Positions 17,157 to 24,487 of a stretch of DNA of 64,000 nt are shown here, one piece after another. Source of the DNA: Ralstonia sp. 25mfcol4.1. GTDB taxonomy: Bacteria; Pseudomonadota; Gammaproteobacteria; Burkholderiales; Burkholderiaceae. Made by a program: the position numbers and the translations under genes. Positions within the stretch are counted from its first letter, which is position 1. Every line of letters starts with the position of its first letter. The DNA is taken from positions 206,231-270,230 of the forward strand of contig NZ_FNJO01000010.1 of assembly GCF_900104095.1 (NCBI RefSeq), given 5' to 3'. The notes under the pieces were generated by a model. It ran no database searches. It was not told where the DNA came from and saw only the letters and a list, made by a program, of their open reading frames with translations.

Positions 17157-19439
17157 ATGGATCGTCGCGCATTCCTGAAGGGCAGCGGCGGGCTGCTGGT
17201 TTCGTTCACGTTGCCGGACCTGGTGCCCACGGCCCACGCGCAGGCGGTCACCGGCATCGACGCCGCAGGCCAGACCGTGAGCAAGGCGTCCACCGCCAAG
17301 GGCGAGGTCGATGCCTGGCTGGCCATCGCGCCCGACGGCCGCGTCACGGTCTACAGCGGCAAGGTGGACCTGGGCACCGGCGCGCGCACCGCGCTGGCGC
17401 AGATGGTGGCCGACGAGCTCGACGTCGGCTTCCAGCAGGTGGATCTGGTCATGGGCGATACGCTGCTGACGCTGGACCAGGGCCAGACCGCCGGCAGCCT
17501 GACCATCCAGGACGGCGGCGGCACGCTGCGCCGCGCTGCCGCGTGCGCGCGCCGGGCACTGGTGACCCGGGCCGCCGCGCAATGGTCGGCCGATCCCGGC
17601 ACGCTCGCCGTGGCGGACGGCGTGATCGCCACCCCGGGCGGCGAACGCCGGATTGGTTATGGCGAACTGGTGGCAGGCAAGCCGCTGCAGGTGGCGCTCG
17701 ATCCGAATGTCCCGCTGAAGGCGCCGGCGCAGCACAAGCTCGTCGGCAGGAACGTGCCGCGCGTGGACATCCCGGGCAAGGTGACCGGCCGCTTCACGTT
17801 CATGCAGGACTTCCGCCTGCCCGGCATGCTGCACGCGCGCGTGATCCGTCCAGCCGGGCCAGGGGCGAAGCTGGTCAGCGTCGACGAAGCGTCGATCCGC
17901 GACCTGCCCGGTGTCCGCATCGTCCGCAAGCAGGATTTCCTGGCCGTGCTGAGCCCCAGCGAATGGGGCGCGGTCAAGGCCGCGCGCCTGCTGCAGGTGA
18001 AATGGGACGACCCGCCTCACTTCCCCGACCAGGCCGCGCTCTATGCCTGGTGGCGCAAGCTGCCGGTCAGCAGTGTCGAGACCCCGGCCAGCAAGGGCGA
18101 CGCCGCCACGGCGCTGGCGGGCGCGGCCCGGCGTATCGAAGCCACCTACGAATTTCCGCCGCATACGCATGGCTCCATCGGCCCGGCCTGCGCCGTGGCC
18201 GACTTCCGCGACGGCCAGTGCACGATCTGGTCGGCCGCGCAATCCACGCACTCGCTGCAGGGCGAGATCGCGCTGACGCTGGGCGTCGACAAGGCGAAGG
18301 TCCGCCTGATCTACCTGGATGGTGCCGGCTGCTATGGCCGCAACGGCCACGAGGACTGCTCGGCCGACGCCGCGCTGGTGTCGCAGCTCGCGGGCGCCCC
18401 GGTGCGCGTGCAGTGGATGCGGGCCGACGAACATGGCTGGGACCCCAAGAGCCCGCCCACCGCCATCGACCTCAAGGGCGGCCTGGACGCACAGAAGCGC
18501 CCCGTCGCCTGGCAATCGGCGTTCTACGCGGCCGCCCAGAAAGGCTCGATCGCCGAATTTCCGCTGCTGGCCACCATCGCGTCCGGCATCAGACGGCCGG
18601 CCTATGTCACCGGCAATATCTCGAAAAACGCCGATATCCAGTACACGCTGCCGAACGTCAGCACCAGGGTCTACCGGGTGACCGACAGCACCTTCCGCAC
18701 CGCCCATCTTCGCTCGCCGGGCCGGCTGCAGAACGCTTTCGCCAACGAGGCGTTCTTCGACGAACTGGCAGTGGCCGCCGGCGCCGACCCGCTGCAATGG
18801 CGGCTGGAGTACCTGTCCGATCCGCGCGCCCGGGCCGTGCTGGAAGACGTGGCCAGGCTATCCGGCTGGAATCACAGGACCGCCAGATCGATCCGCCGCA
18901 AGGGCGACCCGCGCGATGTGGTGCGCGGCCGGGGCCTGGCCTTTGTGCGCTATGACAACGACCGCACCTACGTGGCCACCGTGCTCGAAGTGGCCGTCAG
19001 CCGCAAGGACGGCCATATCCGCGTGACCGACGTCTGGTGCAGCCACGACTGCGGCCAGATCATCAGCCCGGACGGCACGCGCAACCAGATCGAAGGCGGC
19101 ATCGTGCAGACCATCAGCCGCGTGCTGATGGAGGAACTACGATTCGACGCGCATCGCGTGACGTCGGTCGACTGGGCCAGCTATCCGATCCTGCGCTTCC
19201 CCGATGTGCCCGACATCCATATCAGCCTGATCGACCGGCCCGAGGCGCCGCCGTGGGGGGCCGGCGAAATGGCGCCTGCCACGATTCCCGCGGCAATTTC
19301 CAATGCCGTGTTTGCGGCGACGGGCGTGCGGTTGCGGTCGGTGCCGTTTCTGCCCGAGAAGATGCTGGCGGGGCTCAAGGGCGCTGCGGGCGGGAAAGCG
19401 AAACTCACGGGCACGAAGATGAAGAACGCCGCCGCCTGA
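17157..19439 (+). CDS. Molybdopterin-binding subunit of xanthine dehydrogenase-family hydroxylase (IorB-like)
   Basis: 760 residues from ATG 17157, three codons after AGGAGG. The N-terminus has a twin-arginine-type signal, MDRRAFLKGSGG, then a hydrophobic stretch to AHAQ, so the complex is probably exported folded. The mature protein shows VTVYSGKVDLGTGARTALAQ, the Mo-binding region QSTHSLQGEIALTLGV and the catalytic Glu in PPWGAGEMAPATIPAA. Isoquinoline oxidoreductase or aldehyde-dehydrogenase relatives share this layout. There is no C-terminal cytochrome c domain (no CxxCH), unlike nicotinate dehydrogenase NicB. No XdhC-type maturation gene is adjacent. Substrate: an N-heterocycle or aldehyde, not resolvable. 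Confidence 0.9.
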   Translation: MDRRAFLKGSGGLLVSFTLPDLVPTAHAQAVTGIDAAGQTVSKASTAKGEVDAWLAIAPDGRVTVYSGKVDLGTGARTALAQMVADELDVGFQQVDLVMGDTLLTLDQGQTAGSLTIQDGGGTLRRAAACARRALVTRAAAQWSADPGTLAVADGVIATPGGERRIGYGELVAGKPLQVALDPNVPLKAPAQHKLVGRNVPRVDIPGKVTGRFTFMQDFRLPGMLHARVIRPAGPGAKLVSVDEASIRDLPGVRIVRKQDFLAVLSPSEWGAVKAARLLQVKWDDPPHFPDQAALYAWWRKLPVSSVETPASKGDAATALAGAARRIEATYEFPPHTHGSIGPACAVADFRDGQCTIWSAAQSTHSLQGEIALTLGVDKAKVRLIYLDGAGCYGRNGHEDCSADAALVSQLAGAPVRVQWMRADEHGWDPKSPPTAIDLKGGLDAQKRPVAWQSAFYAAAQKGSIAEFPLLATIASGIRRPAYVTGNISKNADIQYTLPNVSTRVYRVTDSTFRTAHLRSPGRLQNAFANEAFFDELAVAAGADPLQWRLEYLSDPRARAVLEDVARLSGWNHRTARSIRRKGDPRDVVRGRGLAFVRYDNDRTYVATVLEVAVSRKDGHIRVTDVWCSHDCGQIISPDGTRNQIEGGIVQTISRVLMEELRFDAHRVTSVDWASYPILRFPDVPDIHISLIDRPEAPPWGAGEMAPATIPAAISNAVFAATGVRLRSVPFLPEKMLAGLKGAAGGKAKLTGTKMKNAAA

Positions 19440-19466
19440 CACCGCGACGCGGTTCGCGCCATGAAC

Positions 19467-19498
19467 AAGGCCCCCGATGCCAACGCGTCGGGGGCCTT
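19467..19498. terminator. Bidirectional intrinsic terminator
   Basis: AAGGCCCCCGA and TCGGGGGCCTT form a perfect 11-base-pair stem around a 10-base loop, in the 81-base gap between the convergent Mo-subunit and TetR genes. The T-run is short on both sides. Confidence 0.75.
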
Positions 19499-19520
19499 TG
19501 TGCAGTTGCTCCGTCGGTTA

Positions 19521-20180
19521 TCAACCTCCGGCCTGCAGCCCGCGCTCCACCATTTCCAGTAACCGCTGCCCGATCACCGCGGCCTGCTCTTTCGCCCGGC
19601 TGCGCAGTGGGCCGTCGATCAGCAGGACGGCCAGGCCATGGACGGCCGACCACGCGATGTACTCCGCCCCGGGCCGGCGGTCCGGCGCCAGCAGCCCCGC
19701 CTCGACCCAGCGATCCAGCGCGGCGCCCAGCAATTCGAACGGATTCAGTCCGCTGTTGCCGGCCTTGGCCGGGTCAGTGTCGATCTCCACGTCGTCCGGC
19801 ACCGAAAACGCCGTGCGGAACAGGCCGGTCTCGGCCAGCGCGAACTGCAGATATCCCATGCCGACCGCCCGCAGACTGCCGCGCGCGCGCTCGGCCGGCG
19901 ACGCATCGGCAGGAATCGCCGCCATCTCGGCTTCCATGGCCATCGCCAGGTTCGACAGGGCCCACGCGCGCACGGCCTGCAACAAATCCTGCCGACTGGC
20001 GAAATGGCGATACGCGGCGTTGGGCACCACACCCGCGCGCCGCGTGGCTTCGCGCAGCACGATGGCGTCCGGACCGCCATCGCGGGCCAGGTCGATACCG
20101 GCGTCCAGCAGCGCGCGGCGGAGGTCGCCGTGCCGATAGGTCGTGCGCGTGGGCGGCGCTGCAGCAACGGCACGGTTCAT
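19521..20180 (-). CDS. TetR/AcrR family transcriptional regulator
   Basis: 219 residues from the ATG at 20180 (MNRAVAAAPPTRTTYRHGDL), chosen because GGGGGATC lies just upstream; in-frame ATGs at 20192 and 20222 are possible. The helix-turn-helix is DLRRALLDAGIDLARDGGPD, ATRRAGVVPNAAYRHFASRQ. The C-terminal ligand domain (ETGLFRTAFSVPDD, WVEAGLLAPDRRPGAEYIAW) is of the TetR_C WHG type. It is convergent with the Mo hydroxylase operon and followed by the cardiolipin synthase on the same strand. An imperfect palindrome sits 44 bases upstream of its start, suggesting self-control. Confidence 0.88.
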   Translation of the reverse strand: MNRAVAAAPPTRTTYRHGDLRRALLDAGIDLARDGGPDAIVLREATRRAGVVPNAAYRHFASRQDLLQAVRAWALSNLAMAMEAEMAAIPADASPAERARGSLRAVGMGYLQFALAETGLFRTAFSVPDDVEIDTDPAKAGNSGLNPFELLGAALDRWVEAGLLAPDRRPGAEYIAWSAVHGLAVLLIDGPLRSRAKEQAAVIGQRLLEMVERGLQAGG

Positions 20181-20223
20181 GTGATCCCCCATGTGGACGG
20201 CGTCCAATCCTGTTCGTTTCATA

Positions 20224-20238
20224 GTAGACAGTGTACAC
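20224..20238. promoter_or_regulatory. Candidate TetR operator
   Basis: GTAGACAGTGTACAC has the symmetric pattern GT-N2-ACA-N-TGT-N2-AC and lies 44-58 bases upstream of the chosen TetR start, overlapping the likely promoter. Ten of fourteen non-central positions are symmetric. Typical of TetR self-regulatory sites; binding is inferred. Confidence 0.45.
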
Positions 20239-20306
20239 AAATCCTGCCAGTGCCTGACACGCCATCCAGGACGGAATGTGGATCGCACGGCACGGCTCGA
20301 ACGTAC

Positions 20307-21740
20307 TCAAAGTATCGGCGCGAACAGCTTGGCCACGTGCATGGCCACGCGCAGGATGGCCGGCGAGCCCAGGAAATCGCTCGGGCCGATCTGGCGCGCC
20401 TGGGCAAAATCGGCTTCGAGCATGCGCGCCACGTCCGCGGCGAAATCGGGGTGGGCGGTCATCACCATCAACTCGAAATTCAGCCGGAAAGACCGGTTGT
20501 CCAGGTTGGCGGTGCCCACGGCGGCCGCCTCGTCGTCGATCAGGATCACCTTCTGGTGCAGGAATCCGGGCTGGTAGCGGTAGATCTTCACGCCCGCGCG
20601 AATCGCCTGGTACGCGTAGATGGTGGACGCGCCGTAGACCACCTTGTGATCGGGCCGCGATGGGATCAGGATGCGCACATCCACGCCACGCAGCACGGCC
20701 AGCCGCAGCATCGCAAACACGGCTTCGTCGGGCACGAAGTATGGCGATGTCATCCACAGCCGGCGCGTGGCCGACTGGATGGCCTCCACAAAGAACAGCG
20801 AACAGGTTTCCTGCGCGTCGGCCGGCCCCGACGGCACGACCTGGCACACCATGTCGCCCACGTGGCCCGACGGCGGCGTCATCAGGTACGGCACTTCGCG
20901 CGCGGCCCAGTACCAGTCCTCGGCAAAGGCCATCTGCAGGTCCAGCACCGCCGCGCCCCGGATGGCGATATGCGTATCGCGCCACGGCGCCAGCGGCGGC
21001 CGGCGGCCCAGGTACTCGTTGCCGACGTTGTGCCCGCCCACGAAAGCCTGTGCGCCGTCGACGACCACAAGCTTGCGATGATTGCGAAAATTGAGCTGGA
21101 AGCGATTGACAAAGCCGGGATGCGTGGCAAACGGTCGCGCCTCCACGCCGGCCTGCTGCAGCACGCGCACATAGCCACGCCCCAGGGCATGGCAACCGAT
21201 GCTGTCGTAGAGGAAATAGACCCGGACGCCGGCACGCGCCCGCTCGCAGAGCCGCTTTTGCAGCGCGCGCCCGAGTTCGTCGTCATGCACGATGAAGAAC
21301 TGCACCAGCACCTGCTCGGTGGCCGCGTCGATGGCGGCGAAGATGGCATCGAAGGTGGCGTCGCCGTTGACCAGCAGCCGCACATCGTTATTCATCAGGC
21401 ATGGCACACCGGTCAGGCTGGGCAGCGCCCGCATGCAGGCCTGCTCGGGCTGCAGCACCACGCTGGCGGCGAGCGCCTCGCGATCCTTGGCCGTCATGCC
21501 GTGCCGGATTTCGCGCAGGCGGTCGTTGTTGAACCGGCGCGCATTGACATAGCCGGCAAAACGACTCCGCCCGAAAATCAGGTACGGGATGATCGTGAAG
21601 TACGGCATCATCACCAGCGATCCCGCCCACGCGATGGCGCCTGGCGCCGTGCGCACGGTCATCACGGCATGCAGCGCCGCGAGGACTCCGACGATATGGA
21701 ACGCGAGGACAACGGAGGCGATGACGCTGGGACTGAGCAT
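20307..21740 (-). CDS. cls: Cardiolipin synthase (phospholipase D superfamily, ClsA type)
   Basis: 477 residues from ATG 21740 (MLSPSVIASVVLAFHIVGVL); a start 20 codons upstream is possible. Two N-terminal membrane helices (about residues 5-30 and 35-55, with the PLDN-like motif around WAGSLVMMPYFTIIPYLIFG) precede two HKD sites: NFRNHRKLVVVDGAQAFVGG and GFLHQKVILIDDEAAAVGTA, each with HxKxxxxD. The enzyme joins two phosphatidylglycerols into cardiolipin and glycerol at the inner membrane. Length and order match E. coli ClsA. Transcribed toward tetR, divergent from the response regulator. Confidence 0.92.
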   Translation of the reverse strand: MLSPSVIASVVLAFHIVGVLAALHAVMTVRTAPGAIAWAGSLVMMPYFTIIPYLIFGRSRFAGYVNARRFNNDRLREIRHGMTAKDREALAASVVLQPEQACMRALPSLTGVPCLMNNDVRLLVNGDATFDAIFAAIDAATEQVLVQFFIVHDDELGRALQKRLCERARAGVRVYFLYDSIGCHALGRGYVRVLQQAGVEARPFATHPGFVNRFQLNFRNHRKLVVVDGAQAFVGGHNVGNEYLGRRPPLAPWRDTHIAIRGAAVLDLQMAFAEDWYWAAREVPYLMTPPSGHVGDMVCQVVPSGPADAQETCSLFFVEAIQSATRRLWMTSPYFVPDEAVFAMLRLAVLRGVDVRILIPSRPDHKVVYGASTIYAYQAIRAGVKIYRYQPGFLHQKVILIDDEAAAVGTANLDNRSFRLNFELMVMTAHPDFAADVARMLEADFAQARQIGPSDFLGSPAILRVAMHVAKLFAPIL

Positions 21741-21948
21741 AGGCACTGGCACCACGAACGGCCCGGATTCGATGAGCCGTATTCTGGCATAGCGGATCAC
21801 ATTGGCGCAGACCGATATCGCTGGCGACGGATCCGGCGGCCCAGGTCAGCCAGCCGCGGGCCGGATGCGTTCGCCCCGTTTGCTCAATTTTTAATCACGC
21901 CGATCCGTCACCCGCTTCGCCGCACCGCACCGCCCGCCCCTGCCCCGG

Positions 21949-21971
21949 TTATCCACAAAATCTGTGGATAA
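21949..21971. promoter_or_regulatory. Inverted pair of perfect DnaA boxes
   Basis: TTATCCACA at 21949-21957 and its exact complement TGTGGATAA at 21963-21971 are separated by AAATC. Both equal the strict E. coli consensus. They lie in the 383-base gap between the cls and response regulator starts, 153 bases before the latter. Besides DnaA binding, the pair could fold into a 9-base-pair hairpin. The rest of the gap shows no gene. Confidence 0.65.
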
Positions 21972-22100
21972 CGATGGCTGCCCACAACAAGCCGTCGGCA
22001 TGCAAGCGGATCCCCTCCATTTAAAGAAACGCCGATTGTTGGACCTCTGCCGGGCCGATACGCTGCACCGTGTTTGCCCGATTCAATGCGTTTCGCCCCT

Positions 22101-22120
22101 CCGATAGTGTCCGATAGTGT
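22101..22120 (+). repeat. Tandem 10-bp direct repeat at the start of the response regulator gene
   Basis: CCGATAGTGT occurs twice without a gap, ending three bases before the ATG at 22124. One-helical-turn direct repeats are the usual binding pattern of OmpR-family regulators. The repeat occupies the space where a ribosome binding site should be, and none is visible. Confidence 0.6.
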
Positions 22121-22123
22121 CGT

Positions 22124-22897
22124 ATGAATGCCCAATCCAATATTGCGCTGCTGGCCAGCCGCAACTCGCCTCTCCATCCCATGCAGGAGCTGCTCTCCAT
22201 CGCGGGATTCCAATGCAACGTCTTCCAGGCTGGCCGTGACCTGATCCACGGCCTGGGTCATGACAGCTACGACATGCTGCTGATCGACCGCGACCTGCCC
22301 GATATCTCAGCCATCGACGTCATCCGCGCCGTGCGCGCCGTGCGCAATCGCGACGTGCCCATCGTGATGTTCTCGGGCGACAGCGACGACGACGACATGG
22401 TGGAAGCCCTGGACGCGGGCGCCGACGATTACATCGTCCGGCCGCTCAATGCCCGCGTGCTGCTGGCCCGCATCGCCGCGTTGCGCCGGCGCATGGCCGG
22501 CACCCGGCTCAATGCCAGCATGCCGCTGCGTGCCGGCCCCTACGAACTCAACAACCCCGGGCGCTTCGCCACGCTCCATGGGCAGCGGATTCCGATGACA
22601 CCAAAGGAATTCGACCTGGCCATGCTGATGTTCGCCAATGCCGGCCGTATCCTGGCCACGCAGCGCATCGAAAACACCATCTGGGGACACACGCTGCCGC
22701 ATTCGTCGCGCGCGCTTGCCGGACTGGTCTCGCGCATGCGCCGCACCCTCGATCTTCGCGCCGAGAACGGCGTGACGATCACGGTGGTATACGCGCAGGG
22801 GTATCGCCTGGACATCCTTGACAGCGCGGCGCGGGCCGAACTGACGGCGCACCGCCGGCTCGGACTGGCTGGCAACGGCGCGCTGGCCGACTACTAG
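22124..22897 (+). CDS. Atypical orphan response regulator, OmpR/PhoB family
   Basis: 257 residues: a receiver domain (about 1-120) and a C-terminal winged helix (about 150-235: IPMTPKEFDLAMLMFANAG, SRALAGLVSRMRRTLDL, VTITVVYAQGYRLDI). The phospho-acceptor Asp55 is present in MLLIDRDLPD and the switch Ser84 in VMFSGDS, but the N-terminal acidic pair that binds Mg is replaced by ASRN (IALLASRNSP), and the invariant Lys is Arg106 (DYIVRPLN). Such receivers often act without phosphorylation. No histidine kinase is adjacent. The start lacks a ribosome site and is preceded by a tandem repeat. Targets unknown. Confidence 0.87.
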   Translation: MNAQSNIALLASRNSPLHPMQELLSIAGFQCNVFQAGRDLIHGLGHDSYDMLLIDRDLPDISAIDVIRAVRAVRNRDVPIVMFSGDSDDDDMVEALDAGADDYIVRPLNARVLLARIAALRRRMAGTRLNASMPLRAGPYELNNPGRFATLHGQRIPMTPKEFDLAMLMFANAGRILATQRIENTIWGHTLPHSSRALAGLVSRMRRTLDLRAENGVTITVVYAQGYRLDILDSAARAELTAHRRLGLAGNGALADY

Positions 22898-22904
22898 CGC
22901 GCTG

Positions 22905-23174
22905 GCTGACCAGTTCTCCAAGGGCGGCTGAGCGCCCCAGGCAGTAGCCCAGCCCCGCAGACAAGCCCGGATCCCTGACCATTGCAGATTCCCCGGCCAT
23001 CTCGATGCCTTCGGCGATGATGCGACGGCCGGCATGTCGCCGTGCTGCACTGCGGCGTGAATGCCTGACGTGGCAGATTGCACGCCGCTCGGCTGGCGCC
23101 CCGCCACGGACGTCCGGCTTCAGCTTCGTTCCGAACCGCCGTAATTCAAGAAGATGCGATTCGACGGCAAGCAT
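22905..23174 (-). pseudogene. Remnant of an EAL (c-di-GMP phosphodiesterase) domain
   Basis: In one minus-strand frame the sequence reads LLELRRFGTKLKPDV and then, after about 28 unrelated residues, RRIIAEGIEMAGESAMVRDP and GLSAGLGYCLGRSAALGELV. These match two blocks near the end of EAL domains: LxxLRxxGxxLxxDDFG and the AEGVET...QGY...GRP block. The middle, with the KID motif, is missing, and the first Asp pair and the QGY Gln are lost. No start or upstream domain survives. It reads as a decayed fragment rather than a gene. Function: none expected. Confidence 0.5.
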
Positions 23175-23266
23175 TGCGCCACTAGCATGGCGGTAGGGCC
23201 ATCGCCGCTACGCGGCCGGTCGAGACAGGGATCGTCGCTGAGGCGGACAGAGAGCGGAGAACACAC

Positions 23267-23467
23267 ATGCTACGCAAGGCAGTGGATGACGATGCAGCGT
23301 TCCAGGAGGATTTCGAGGCGGCCGGACGCGACTGGGCACCCAGGCTCAGGCCTTGTGGCACCTGCCATGCCTGCGAGAAGCCGGTCGGCCACGCCGACCT
23401 GTTCTGCAGCATCACCTGCCAGTACGCCTTCGAGCATTTCGAAATGCGTTTATTGCGCAAGGAATAG
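23267..23467 (+). CDS. Cys-rich mini-protein, zinc-ribbon-like
   Basis: 66 residues from ATG 23267, with GCGGAG ten bases upstream. An acidic N-terminus (VDDDAAFQEDFEAAGRDWAP) is followed by RPCGTCHACEKPVGHADLFC and SITCQYAFEHFEMRLLRKE. The four to five cysteines in CxxCxxC...CxxxC order suggest a single zinc-binding knuckle; the FCSxxCxxxxE ending recalls small treble-clef or MYM-type fingers. No signal or membrane segment. I do not recognise the family. The 369 bases on its left hold the EAL remnant; it is monocistronic by context. Confidence 0.6.
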   Translation: MLRKAVDDDAAFQEDFEAAGRDWAPRLRPCGTCHACEKPVGHADLFCSITCQYAFEHFEMRLLRKE

Positions 23468-23728
23468 AACCCGAAGCCCAACAGGCACAATGCGCGCCCC
23501 CGCGAATTTCCACCCACACCGGCCGGCATTCCGGTCCCCGCCTGTGGTGTGTCAAAGCGACGAACATTTCCTTTCAAATTCCTGTCAACCACCCTCGCTT
23601 ACCACCCGTTGAGGCGTGCATTACGGCGATATCCGCAACGCGGAGCAGGCCGGAAACAAGGCCTGGCGCGGCAGGTGTGTCCGCGAGAAACACTTCGACC
23701 GACGCAGTAACTGGCATTAACGAGTCAC

Positions 23729-23760
23729 GCGTAAAAGTTACACAACTGTTGCACTTACGC
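23729..23760. promoter_or_regulatory. Nested inverted repeats upstream of the HAD-like gene
   Basis: GCGTAAAAGT (23729-23738) and ACTTACGC (23753-23760) form an inverted repeat with one unpaired base, enclosing CAACTGTTG, itself symmetric. It lies 77 bases before the start at 23837, in a 369-base gap (23468-23836) where I see no gene. A regulator site is plausible; nothing identifies the regulator. Confidence 0.35.
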
Positions 23761-23836
23761 ACACTTTGTGTCGACTTTCCCACGCCAAAGCCGGATACGC
23801 TTGATTCATCCCATCACCGATTGACCGCGAGAAATC

Positions 23837-24487
23837 ATGACTGAACGCCTCATCATGCTGGACGTACCCGGCGTCCTGTATTCGGACCGCTCCGCAGCCC
23901 GCCTGGGCGGTACGCCAAACACGGGGACCCTGCGTGACGTCAGGTTTTTCGATCCCATCGCGCTGGGCTTCCTGCGCCGCCTTTTCGGTATCGCCGGCGC
24001 GCGTGTGGTGGTATCCGACGCATGGCGCCGAGGCACGCCGGCGGCCATCTTCCAGCAGCTTGATCTGCAGGTGGAAGGTATGGCGCCCCGCGTGGCAGGT
24101 GGCCATGGCGCGGAAATCGACGCCTGGTTCAGCCAACGCGCGGCCCCCGGCGCCTGGGTCATCCTGTCGACCGCGCCGGCATCGTCGTTTACCGAGGCCC
24201 AACGCGCCCGCCTGGTACAGGTGAATCCGGCCGAAGGCCTGACAGTGGACAACTTCCGTCAGGCGCTGGACATCCTCGGTGTGGCCTGCCCGTCCACCGT
24301 TACGCCCGATTCGCGCGTGGAGCCCGGCCTGAAAGCCAAGCTGCGTCATTTGCAACGCCTGGCACGCGACGAACCCGAGCGTTTCATGCCGGCACCGGCC
24401 GCCGCGGAAGCCCGCGAACAGGCCATGGCGGTGGCTGTGGCCAGCCTGACCGGCAAGCACCTGGAACCTGCCGCCATCCACGCCTGA
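23837..24487 (+). CDS. HAD-fold protein with altered catalytic motif
   Basis: 216 residues. The start LIMLDVPGVLYSDR aligns with the LDxDGVL motif I of haloacid-dehalogenase phosphatases, but the second Asp is Pro11, while the nucleophile position Asp9 is kept. Motif II is probably VVVSDAWRRG. The layout resembles the stand-alone HAD domains of the Swiss-army-knife RNA-repair group. Without the general acid/base Asp, ordinary phosphatase turnover is doubtful; a binding or regulatory role is possible. The C-terminus is Ala-rich (PAAAEAREQAMAVAVASLTG). Its last 104 bases overlap the convergent AhpD-like gene. Confidence 0.65.
   Translation: MTERLIMLDVPGVLYSDRSAARLGGTPNTGTLRDVRFFDPIALGFLRRLFGIAGARVVVSDAWRRGTPAAIFQQLDLQVEGMAPRVAGGHGAEIDAWFSQRAAPGAWVILSTAPASSFTEAQRARLVQVNPAEGLTVDNFRQALDILGVACPSTVTPDSRVEPGLKAKLRHLQRLARDEPERFMPAPAAAEAREQAMAVAVASLTGKHLEPAAIHA

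Noticed and set aside
21949..21971. Replication origin at the DnaA boxes
   Set aside because: Only two boxes, no AT-rich unwinding element and no dnaA, rep or par genes nearby; a binding site is supported, an origin is not.
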